Origin: an uncultured Pelagibacteraceae bacterium
GTDB taxonomy: Bacteria > Pseudomonadota > Alphaproteobacteria > Pelagibacterales > Pelagibacteraceae
Length of the DNA: 63,647 nucleotides
NCBI GenBank assembly: GCA_902636075.1
Contig: CACPQM010000009.1
Coordinates: forward strand, 1-63,647
Direction of reading: 5' to 3'
In this document: piece by piece, positions 26,331 through 34,032 of the stretch
Position numbering within the stretch: position 1 is the stretch's first letter
Layout of the letters: the number at the start of each line of letters is the position of its first letter
Notes under the pieces: model-generated
Database searches by the model: none
What the model saw: the letters and a program-made list of their open reading frames with translations, nothing else
Told to the model about the DNA's origin: nothing
Made by a program: the position numbers and the translations under genes

Positions 26331-26359
26331 TTGACTCTTACTAATAAGTTCAATTTAAT
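26331..26359 (+). promoter_or_regulatory. Sigma-70 type promoter for the TRAP operon
   Basis: TTGACT (26331-26336), 17-bp spacer, TTTAAT (26354-26359), upstream of dctP, whose ATG at 26393 has a GAGGGG ribosome site. Geometry and -10 are the same as at the tctC promoter. Confidence 0.6.
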
Positions 26360-26392
26360 ATGTTTATTAAATTAATTTAAAGAGGGGAAAAC

Positions 26393-27403
26393 ATGTTTAA
26401 AAAAATAAGTTTTTATTTCACAACATTATTTTTAGCTTTCTCATTAATTGGATCAGCTTATGCTGTGACATTAAAAGCTAGTCACCAATGGCCAGGCACT
26501 CCAAGAGCCGATGGTTCTTTTGATCCAAGACATGAAATGGTTCAAATAATTGCTGATGAAGTAAAAAAAGCAGGTGTAGATTTGGATATTAGAATTTATC
26601 CAGCAAAGTCACTTTATAAACCAAAAGAACAATGGAAACCAATGACTACTGGTCAGCTAGATATTTCTGCATTTCCATTAGCATATGCATCAAAATTTCA
26701 TCCCGAATTTGATGCAACCCTAATGCCAGGAACAGTAAAAAATCATGATCATGCCTTAAGATTTAATAAAGGTCCAATGATGACTGAGATAAAGAGAATC
26801 ATTAATGATGCTGGTGTAGTTGTATTATCTGATGCTTGGCTTGGTGGGGGATTTGCATCAAAATCTAAATGTATAAAAAATCCATCAGATGCTAAAGGAC
26901 AGGTGATGAGAGCAGCTGGTAAAGCATTTAACCAAATGTTAGAAGCAGCAGGAGCAGGTATTCAAAGTATGCCTTCATCTGAAATTTATACTGGATTACA
27001 AACTGGAGTATTAACTGGTGCAAATACTAGTTCAGGAAGTTTTGTAAGTTACAAAATTTATGAACAAGTATCTTGTGCAACACCTCCAGGAAAATTTGGA
27101 TTATGGTTTATGTATGAGCCAATTTTAATGTCAAAGATGAGTTTTGATAAATTAAATTCAAAACAACAAAATGCTTTAATGGAGGCAGGTAAAGTTGCTG
27201 AGAAATATATGACTGCGCAAGTTGAAAATTTAGATAAAAAATTTGAAGACGCATATAAAGCAGCAGGAGTTAAGTTGGTATATATGGATGCAAACGACCA
27301 TGCGGCTTGGGTTGAGATTGCAAAACAATCTTCTCACAAAGCATTTGCTGAAAAAGTTCCAGGTGGTGATAAGCTGATGGAAATGGCTTTAGCAGTTAAA
27401 TAA
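26393..27403 (+). CDS. dctP: TRAP transporter solute-binding protein (DctP family)
   Basis: Periplasmic receptor of a complete TRAP importer (dctPQM). The 336 residues begin with a signal peptide at 1-24 (AYA-V). The mature start LKASHQWPGT and the later GQVMRAAGKAFNQMLEAAGA (ligand Arg region) followed by SSEIYTGLQTGVL are DctP hallmarks. It has its own promoter and a strong ribosome site. A textbook intrinsic terminator at 27418-27452 follows. The ligand is not known; a carboxylate is likely from the enzymes encoded nearby. Confidence 0.92.
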   Translation: MFKKISFYFTTLFLAFSLIGSAYAVTLKASHQWPGTPRADGSFDPRHEMVQIIADEVKKAGVDLDIRIYPAKSLYKPKEQWKPMTTGQLDISAFPLAYASKFHPEFDATLMPGTVKNHDHALRFNKGPMMTEIKRIINDAGVVVLSDAWLGGGFASKSKCIKNPSDAKGQVMRAAGKAFNQMLEAAGAGIQSMPSSEIYTGLQTGVLTGANTSSGSFVSYKIYEQVSCATPPGKFGLWFMYEPILMSKMSFDKLNSKQQNALMEAGKVAEKYMTAQVENLDKKFEDAYKAAGVKLVYMDANDHAAWVEIAKQSSHKAFAEKVPGGDKLMEMALAVK

Positions 27404-27417
27404 AAAGATATATAAAG

Positions 27418-27452
27418 AACCCCTATTTGAAAATTAAATAGGGGTTTTTTTT
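27418..27452 (+). terminator. Intrinsic terminator between dctP and dctQ
   Basis: AACCCCTATTT (27418-27428), loop GAAAATT, AAATAGGGGTT (27436-27446), then T's through 27452. The T-run abuts the dctQ ATG at 27453, leaving no room for a Shine-Dalgarno. It is expected to cut most transcripts after dctP with partial read-through. Confidence 0.9.
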
Positions 27453-27947
27453 ATGAAAGAGAAATATTTAAAATTTTGTAATTTATCGTCAAAGGCTTGT
27501 GGTGCCTTTGCTGTTCTAGCCTTAATCTTATCAATTTTGGTAATTGTTGAGCTTGTATTTGAAAGATATTTTTTTCAAAGAGCAATCACTTGGCAAACAG
27601 AGTTAGTCACAATGCTTTTAGTTGCTTCAACTTTCATTGGAAGTGCCTATGTTTTAAGTGAAAAAGCACATGTCAGTATGGAATGGATTTATGATTTTTT
27701 ATCGAAAAAAAATATTCTAAGACTTAAAATATTTACATCATTAATAAGCTTATTATTTTTTTTAATTTTATTCTATTTTGGATTTTTAATGGTGGAGGAA
27801 GCTTTTACTAAAAATTATTCAACAGGAACAGTTTGGGATCCACCTTTATGGATACCTTATTCTTCTATGATGATTGGAGCAGCTTTAATGATACTTCAAT
27901 ACATTGCTGAAATTATTAAACTTTTTGACGAAGAAAGTATTAATTAA
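27453..27947 (+). CDS. dctQ: TRAP transporter small permease DctQ
   Basis: Four-helix membrane subunit, 164 residues. WQTELVTMLLVASTFIGSAYVLSEKAHVSM (about 49-78) is the characteristic DctQ block, followed by helices 3 and 4 and the WDPPLWIPYSSMMIGAALM end motif. The ATG follows the upstream terminator T-run directly, so translation likely depends on read-through transcripts and starts without a Shine-Dalgarno. The stop overlaps dctM by one base (TAATG). Confidence 0.92.
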   Translation: MKEKYLKFCNLSSKACGAFAVLALILSILVIVELVFERYFFQRAITWQTELVTMLLVASTFIGSAYVLSEKAHVSMEWIYDFLSKKNILRLKIFTSLISLLFFLILFYFGFLMVEEAFTKNYSTGTVWDPPLWIPYSSMMIGAALMILQYIAEIIKLFDEESIN

Positions 27948-29278
27948 TGGATCCTTTATTAATAGCAGTAATAGTTGCAGTTTTTACTTTAATAGTTTTA
28001 TTTTCAGGAATACCAATCGCGTTTGGTTTAAGTTTTGTCTCGATAGCACTTTTAGTAGCATTTGAAGGGTTTCAAATGTTAGACGTTTTTGCTGAAACCT
28101 TTTATGCAGGATTAAACTCTTTTGTTCTACTCTCAATACCAATGTTTATTTTGATGGGAATGGCAGTTGCTAATTCACCAGCAGGAAAAGACCTATATAC
28201 TGGATTAGATAGGTGGCTATGGAGAGTTCCAGGGGGATTAGTAATATCAAATATTGGAGCTTGTTCAGTTTTTGCAGCTTTAAGTGGATCAAGCCCAGCA
28301 ACTTGTGCAGCAATCGGAACCATGGGAATACCTGAAATGAGAAAAAGAGGATATTCCGATCAAATAGCAACTGGAACAATTGCAGCTGGCGGAACCTTGG
28401 GAGTTTTAATTCCACCTAGTATTGTTTTAATTGTTTATGGAATTGCAACAGGAACATCAATAGGAAGATTATTTTTATGTGGGTTAGTACCCGGGTTTAT
28501 GTTGGCTGGTATGTTTGCGATATGGGCCCTTATACATAGTTATTTTATTGATAAAGACTCAGCAAAGGCTTTAAAAAATAGAACACCTCCTACATTTAAA
28601 GAAAAAATTGAGGTGCTACCAAGAATTCTTCCTTTTTTAGCAATTATAGCAGGTGTCTTATATGTTTTATATGGTGGTGTTGCGACACCCTCAGAAGCAT
28701 CAGGTGTTGGAGCATTTTTAGTTTTCGTATTGATAGCTGTTGTTTACAAAATTTATCAACCAAAAAAAATATGGAATATTGTTAAAGTTTCAATGAAAGA
28801 AAGTGTGATGATAATGTTTATTATCGCTGCATCTTATCTTTTTGCGTTCACTTTATCTCAACTTTATGTAACCCAGTCATTAGCGCAGAGCATGGTAGAA
28901 TTAAGTTCTAATAAATGGGTAGTATTTATTTTAATTAATATTTTTTTACTTATAGCCGGTTTTTTTCTCCCACCTGTTGCAGTTATAGTAATGACTTCAG
29001 CAATATTATTACCAGTTATAACTACCTTAGGTTTCGATCCATACTGGTTTGCAATTGTATTTACAATTAATATGGAAATTGGCCTTATAACTCCACCTGT
29101 TGGATTAAATCTTTATATAATCAAGGGCATTACACCAGACGTTAGTTTGTCTGAAATATTAAAAGGATCTATACCTTTTATGGTAATTATGGCTTTAGCT
29201 ATATTAATTTTGTGTATTTTTCCTGAAATTGTTACTTGGCTGCCTGATAAAATAATGGGCAAAAGTTTAGGTTTTTAA
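27947..29278 (+). CDS. dctM: TRAP transporter large permease DctM
   Basis: Twelve-helix, sodium-coupled transport subunit, 443 residues. Conserved blocks include SIPMFILMGMAVANSPAGKDLY, GGLVISNIGACSVFAALSGSSPATCAAIGTMGIPEM and AAGGTLGVLIPPSIVLIVYG in the first half, with the matching FFLPPVAVIVMTSAILLPVI and EIGLITPPVGLNLYI in the second. The sequence appears complete. It is followed after 15 bp by the malonyl-CoA decarboxylase gene. Confidence 0.95.
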   Translation: MDPLLIAVIVAVFTLIVLFSGIPIAFGLSFVSIALLVAFEGFQMLDVFAETFYAGLNSFVLLSIPMFILMGMAVANSPAGKDLYTGLDRWLWRVPGGLVISNIGACSVFAALSGSSPATCAAIGTMGIPEMRKRGYSDQIATGTIAAGGTLGVLIPPSIVLIVYGIATGTSIGRLFLCGLVPGFMLAGMFAIWALIHSYFIDKDSAKALKNRTPPTFKEKIEVLPRILPFLAIIAGVLYVLYGGVATPSEASGVGAFLVFVLIAVVYKIYQPKKIWNIVKVSMKESVMIMFIIAASYLFAFTLSQLYVTQSLAQSMVELSSNKWVVFILINIFLLIAGFFLPPVAVIVMTSAILLPVITTLGFDPYWFAIVFTINMEIGLITPPVGLNLYIIKGITPDVSLSEILKGSIPFMVIMALAILILCIFPEIVTWLPDKIMGKSLGF

Positions 29279-29293
29279 TATATAAAAAACACC

Positions 29294-30601
29294 ATGTTAA
29301 ATATAAAAAGAATTTTTGAGACCATAGCTGATGCCGGACAAAAGATTTTAGAAAAAAAATCTATCAAAAGCATTGCAAAAAAAAGAGATCTTCTAGATCT
29401 TTGTGATGATTTATTGTCAACAAAAGGTGCAGCTTTTGGAATAACACTAGCAAGAGATATCTTGTTTAGATATCAAAATTTATCTTTAGAGGATAAAAAC
29501 AAATTTTTAATTAAGGTAAATGATAAGTATAAACCTGACTCAGCAAAAATAGATGAAGCCATTAAAAGTTACAATAAATCAAAAGATACCTCCTCTATAT
29601 TAAATCTATCTCGGGTTGCATCAGGAATAAGAAAAGAGCTATTTGTAAGACTAAATATGGCTCCAAATGGCACCTCTGAGATAGTCTCCTTAAGAGAGGA
29701 TTTATTAAACTTAATAAAAGAACAGCCTAAACTTAAAAGTTTAGATTATGACTTAATAGATATATTTAAAAATTGGTTTAATCCAGGATTTTTAAAATTA
29801 AGAAAGATTACATGGGATACAAAAGCAAATATTTTAGAAAAATTATTAAAGTATGAAAAAGTACATTCCATGAAAGATATGAATGAACTTAAAAGAAGAC
29901 TTGGAAAAGATAGAAGATTTTTTGCCTATTTTCATCCAGCATTAGATGACGAACCAATTATATTTGTTGAAATTGCTTTAACAAAAGGTCTTAGTCAATC
30001 AATACAAGAATTAACAAGACCCTCAGAAGAAAAAATAAAAAATTATGATACTGCAACTTTTTATTCAATTAGTAATTGTCAAGAAGGTTTATCAAGAGTA
30101 ACGTTAGGGAATTTTTTAATAAAAAGAGTTGTTTATGAACTTCAAGAAGAACTTCCAGATGTAAAATATTTTGGAACTTTATCACCAATGGTTGGATTTG
30201 CTGATTGGTTTAAAAAAATGGAAAGTACTCAGGCTGCTGAAATATTAGGAGAGGCAAATAAAAATAGTTTAGATTTTTTAAAGTCTTATGATTTAAAAAT
30301 AGGAGACAAAAGAATTGCTGATAATAAGGCTTTAATTAGTAAGTTAGCGGTAAATTATTTAGTAAAACAGAAAAATGACTTTGGTTTTCCAATAAATGAT
30401 GTTTGCAGATTTCATTTGAAAAATGGAGCTGATATTGATGATATTGCAGTAAACGCAAATGTTTCAGAAGTTGGTTTCAAAAGGTCTTTTGGTGTTATGG
30501 TTAACTATAGATACGAATTAGCTAAAATTGAGAAAAATCATCAAGAATATGTAAACGAAAAGAAAGTTAACATTTCGAATAAAGTTAAAAAACATGTCTA
30601 A
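29294..30601 (+). CDS. Malonyl-CoA decarboxylase
   Basis: Converts malonyl-CoA to acetyl-CoA and CO2. The 435 residues show the N-terminal helical bundle and the C-terminal GNAT-like domain. Family motifs: RRFFAYFHPALDDEPIIFVEIAL (catalytic-region His) near 211-233 and YFGTLSPMVGFADWF (catalytic-region Ser) near 295-309. The position after a TRAP importer and near a CaiB-type CoA-transferase suggests malonate, or a related diacid, is taken up, loaded onto CoA and decarboxylated. No MatB-type synthetase is seen. The stop overlaps dusA by 8 bp. Confidence 0.9.
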   Translation: MLNIKRIFETIADAGQKILEKKSIKSIAKKRDLLDLCDDLLSTKGAAFGITLARDILFRYQNLSLEDKNKFLIKVNDKYKPDSAKIDEAIKSYNKSKDTSSILNLSRVASGIRKELFVRLNMAPNGTSEIVSLREDLLNLIKEQPKLKSLDYDLIDIFKNWFNPGFLKLRKITWDTKANILEKLLKYEKVHSMKDMNELKRRLGKDRRFFAYFHPALDDEPIIFVEIALTKGLSQSIQELTRPSEEKIKNYDTATFYSISNCQEGLSRVTLGNFLIKRVVYELQEELPDVKYFGTLSPMVGFADWFKKMESTQAAEILGEANKNSLDFLKSYDLKIGDKRIADNKALISKLAVNYLVKQKNDFGFPINDVCRFHLKNGADIDDIAVNANVSEVGFKRSFGVMVNYRYELAKIEKNHQEYVNEKKVNISNKVKKHV

Positions 30602-31595
30602 GATTAATAGATTGGTATCAGTTGCACCTATGATGGATTGTACTGACAGGCATGAAAGATACTTTTTAAGATTGATAAGCAAAAACGTCCTTCTTTACAC
30701 TGAAATGGTTGTGTCTGAGGCCATTGATAGGGGAGATAAAGAAAAATTATTATCTTTTGATCTCAGAGAAAAACCAGTTGCACTTCAATTAGGTGGCTCT
30801 ACGCCAAAATTATTAGCAAATTCAGCAAAAATTGGTGAGGAATTTGGTTATGATGAAATTAATTTAAACCTAGGATGTCCAAGTAAAAAAGTTCAAAAAA
30901 ATAGATTTGGTGCATGTTTAATCAAGGAGCCAAACTTAGTGGCTGATTGTTTGTCAGAAATGATTAATTCTACATCTTTACCAGTTACAGTTAAGACTAG
31001 AATTGGTTATGATGATGTAGAAGATTACGAACATTTTTATAATTTCATAAAAACTTTAAAGGAAACTGGAGTTAAAACATTTATAATACATGCAAGAAAA
31101 GCTATGTTAGGTAAGTTTACACCCAAGCAAAACCTTAATATACCTCCTTTAAAATATGATTATGTATATAAACTAAAACAAGATTTCAAAGACCTTGAAA
31201 TAATAATTAATGGTGGTGTCACTTCAGTGGAAGAAGTAAAAGATCATTTAAATAAAGTGGATGGAGCAATGATTGGAAGATCTGTTTATCATTCTCCTTA
31301 CCTTTTAGCTGATATTGAAAAAGAGATATTCAATAATCATAATATCAAACAACGGGAAGAAATTGTTGAGGAGTTAATTGATTATGTTAAGGCTCAAGTA
31401 CAAATAGGTACAAGAGTAAATCAAGTTATGAGACATACACTAGGTTTATTCCATGGACAAACAGGTTCAAGCCACTGGAAAAGATATTTAAGTGAAAATA
31501 TGTGTATAAGAGATGCGGATGTAAAAAAAATTGATCATATTATGGATAAAGTTAAACTTTCTCCTAAATTACATTCGGTAGGTCGAATTGATTAA
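30594..31595 (+). CDS. dusA: tRNA-dihydrouridine(20/20a) synthase DusA
   Basis: FMN enzyme that reduces uridine 20/20a in tRNA D-loops. The 333 residues open LVSVAPMMDCTDRHERYFLR, carry NLGCPSKKVQKNRFGACLI with the catalytic Cys (in GAC) near residue 103, KTRIGYDD, FIIHARKA and INGGV. The RHxR motif after MMDCTD is typical of DusA rather than DusB/C. It overlaps the malonyl-CoA decarboxylase gene by 8 bp and a TauE/SafE gene by 8 bp, but functional linkage is unlikely. Confidence 0.93.
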   Translation: MSKINRLVSVAPMMDCTDRHERYFLRLISKNVLLYTEMVVSEAIDRGDKEKLLSFDLREKPVALQLGGSTPKLLANSAKIGEEFGYDEINLNLGCPSKKVQKNRFGACLIKEPNLVADCLSEMINSTSLPVTVKTRIGYDDVEDYEHFYNFIKTLKETGVKTFIIHARKAMLGKFTPKQNLNIPPLKYDYVYKLKQDFKDLEIIINGGVTSVEEVKDHLNKVDGAMIGRSVYHSPYLLADIEKEIFNNHNIKQREEIVEELIDYVKAQVQIGTRVNQVMRHTLGLFHGQTGSSHWKRYLSENMCIRDADVKKIDHIMDKVKLSPKLHSVGRID

Positions 31596-32418
31596 TACTA
31601 TTCTTTCTAATCAGTATTATATTTTAATTTTATTAATGATAATTACTGCATTTCCAGTTGGATTTTTTGCAGGTTATTTTGGGATAGGTGGCGGTTTAAT
31701 TTCTGTACCTGTGCTTTTTTTTATTTTTGAAACAGCAGATGTCGATAAATCTTATTTGATGCATCTTTCAGTAGGAACCGCTTTTTCTATTACAATTTTT
31801 ACCGCTTTTGTTTCAGTAATGACTCATAGAAAGCATAAAGCTGTAGATACAAATATTTTAAAAACCTATGGTCTATTTGTTATCTTTGGAGTTTTGCTCG
31901 GTACATATATGGCAGCATTGTTAAATACAAAATCTTTAGTTTTGTTTTTTGCTGTAGTTGTGTATTTTTTTGGTGGATATTTATTACTTGTTAAAGAGGA
32001 ATTAAAAAAAAATAAAAAGTTTAATTTTCTACCAAAAGCAACTTTTGGTTTCATTTCTGGTTTTATATCTGCACCTATGGGTATTACAGGAGCTATGATG
32101 AATGTTCCAATCCTAAGATATTTTGGATATCCTATAAGTAGAGCAATTGGAAGTTCAGCTGCAATAGGATTTGTAATAGCATCTATTGGTTCAATTGGTT
32201 TTTTGACATCTGGTTTTTTACTAAATGCAAATCTTCCTTTAAGCATAGGTTTTGTAAATATTCCTGCTTTTTTGATATTTATTCCAATTACGTCTTTTAT
32301 GGCTAGAATTGGAGCAAATATGGTTCACACCACTGATAAAAATAAAACTCAAAGAATGTTTGGGGTATTTTTATATGTAATAGGGACTCTGTTTTTGATT
32401 AGGTTTTTAGATCTCTAA
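31588..32418 (+). CDS. TauE/SafE family membrane transporter
   Basis: Polytopic membrane protein of up to 276 residues, about eight helices. The GYFGIGGGLISVPVLFF motif in the first half and SAPMGITGAMMNVPIL in the second mark the family. The longest reading starts at TTG 31588, overlapping dusA; an ATG at 31636 would give 260 residues and still keep the first helix, so either start is possible. It is a separate lineage from the TauE at 11.8 kb (low visible similarity). The substrate is unknown. Confidence 0.87.
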   Translation: MINTILSNQYYILILLMIITAFPVGFFAGYFGIGGGLISVPVLFFIFETADVDKSYLMHLSVGTAFSITIFTAFVSVMTHRKHKAVDTNILKTYGLFVIFGVLLGTYMAALLNTKSLVLFFAVVVYFFGGYLLLVKEELKKNKKFNFLPKATFGFISGFISAPMGITGAMMNVPILRYFGYPISRAIGSSAAIGFVIASIGSIGFLTSGFLLNANLPLSIGFVNIPAFLIFIPITSFMARIGANMVHTTDKNKTQRMFGVFLYVIGTLFLIRFLDL

Positions 32419-33873
32419 TTAAATTTTTTGATCGTATTCACCTATTTTACCAGTTTTTTGCAGTAAGTTGTCAATAAATTCAAAGATTTTTTTCTTTCTT
32501 TCATCAGATGTTGGACTTTCAATAACAACTACCAGAGAGGGCTTATTAGATGAGGCTCTAATTAAACCCCAAGAGCCGTCTTTAAAAGAAAATCTTATAC
32601 CATTTACTGTAAGTATGTTCTCAATTTCTTGATTATCAATTTGAAAATTATTTGATTTTAAATCCTCAATTTGTTTAATTATTTCTTCAACAACTTGATA
32701 TTTTTCATTATCTTCACAAAAAGGAGCCATGGTAGGTGATTGATAGGTATTAGGTAATTCACTTATGATTTCACTCATTTTTTTGTTATTATTATTTAGT
32801 AAATGGCAAACTTGTATAGCTGAATTTATACCATCATCATATCCGTAACCTAAAGGTTTGTTAAAAAAGAAATGACCACTTTTTTCAAAGCCCGCAAGTG
32901 CTTTTTCATTATTTACTTTTCTTTTGATATGGGAGTGTCCAGTTTTCCAATACAATGTTTCGCACGAATTATTTTTCAAAACTTCATCTGTTGAATACAA
33001 CCCAGTTGATTTAACATCCACAACAAATTTAGACCCTTTGTGGTTTGAAGATAAGTTCCTTGCAATCAATAATCCAATTTTATCTGAAAAAATTTCATTA
33101 CCATCGTTATCTATTACGCCTACACGGTCGCCATCACCGTCAAATCCAAATCCGATATCAGCATTATTTTTTTTTACAGATTTACTTATTGCATGTAACA
33201 TTTCAAGATCCTCAGGATTAGGATTATACTTTGGAAAAGTATAGTCTAAATTGCAATCTAGCTCTATTACATCGCATCCTATTCCTCTTAAAATGTCCGG
33301 TGCAAATATTCCTGCTGTTCCATTGCCACAGGCAACTACAGCTTTAATTTTTTTCTTAATTTTATTTTTATTTATAAGATCATCTTTATAAACACTTTGA
33401 AAATCACTAATTTCTTTTTCATTTCCTTTACCTTCAATAAATTTGTTATTTAAAGTTATATCTTTCAATTCTTGCATTTCTTTTGGTGCATGAGTTAAAC
33501 CTTTCTTGATTCCCATCTTCACTCCTGTCCAACCATTTTCATTATGACTAGCAGTAACCATTGCAACTGCATCACTCTCTAAATTGAATTGTGCAAAATA
33601 AACCATTGGAGATAATGCTAATCCTACATCTTCAACATAACAACCTGTTGATATCAGTCCTTTTTTCAAAGCTGATTTTATTTCTTCACTATAAGATCTG
33701 TAATCATGACCAACTATGATTCTTGGATTACTTTTATTTGTGTGACTAATGATTTGAGTTCCTAAACCTTTCCCCAAATTTGTCACACCTTCTAGATTGA
33801 TATTATCAGGGTACAACCATCGCGCGTCGTACTCTCTAAAGCCAAAAGGATCAATTTTTATTGAATTTTTCAT
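32419..33873 (-). CDS. Phosphomannomutase/phosphoglucomutase
   Basis: Interconverts hexose 6- and 1-phosphates for nucleotide-sugar supply. The 484 residues have all four alpha-D-phosphohexomutase signatures: phosphoserine loop VTASHNENGWTG, metal loop GFDGDGDRVGVI, sugar-binding GFEKSGHFFF (a GEMSGH variant) and the C-terminal phosphate loop RASSNKPSLVV. The family cannot be split into mannose or glucose specificity from these. It is divergent from nrdA across 159 bp and convergent with the second TauE (adjacent, no gap). Confidence 0.92.
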   Translation of the reverse strand: MKNSIKIDPFGFREYDARWLYPDNINLEGVTNLGKGLGTQIISHTNKSNPRIIVGHDYRSYSEEIKSALKKGLISTGCYVEDVGLALSPMVYFAQFNLESDAVAMVTASHNENGWTGVKMGIKKGLTHAPKEMQELKDITLNNKFIEGKGNEKEISDFQSVYKDDLINKNKIKKKIKAVVACGNGTAGIFAPDILRGIGCDVIELDCNLDYTFPKYNPNPEDLEMLHAISKSVKKNNADIGFGFDGDGDRVGVIDNDGNEIFSDKIGLLIARNLSSNHKGSKFVVDVKSTGLYSTDEVLKNNSCETLYWKTGHSHIKRKVNNEKALAGFEKSGHFFFNKPLGYGYDDGINSAIQVCHLLNNNNKKMSEIISELPNTYQSPTMAPFCEDNEKYQVVEEIIKQIEDLKSNNFQIDNQEIENILTVNGIRFSFKDGSWGLIRASSNKPSLVVVIESPTSDERKKKIFEFIDNLLQKTGKIGEYDQKI

Positions 33874-33981
33874 GTTAATATTTTTATATTTTGTTTATTT
33901 TTTTATTGATAATTTTTTTCTTAAGTTCTATAAATGTTCTATTGATTTGTTGGTCATATAGTATATTTACCAAACCATCAT

Positions 33982-34012
33982 ACAACATCTAGTTGTTTTA
34001 CTTAATTAAGTA
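33982..34012. promoter_or_regulatory. Two palindromes upstream of nrdA (candidate operator)
   Basis: ACAACATCTAGTTGT (33982-33996, 5-bp arms) is close in shape to an NrdR box, and TACTTAATTAAGTA (33999-34012) is a perfect 14-bp palindrome. Both lie just before the nrdA ribosome site (AAAGGAG). NrdR control is only a suggestion; A+T-rich DNA makes chance palindromes common. Confidence 0.35.
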
Positions 34013-34032
34013 TAGTACAAAAAAGGAGCTAA

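Noticed and set aside
31866..32246. 126-codon minus-strand frame inside the second TauE gene
   Set aside because: Complement of membrane-protein codons; Lys/Pro-rich translation with no motif.
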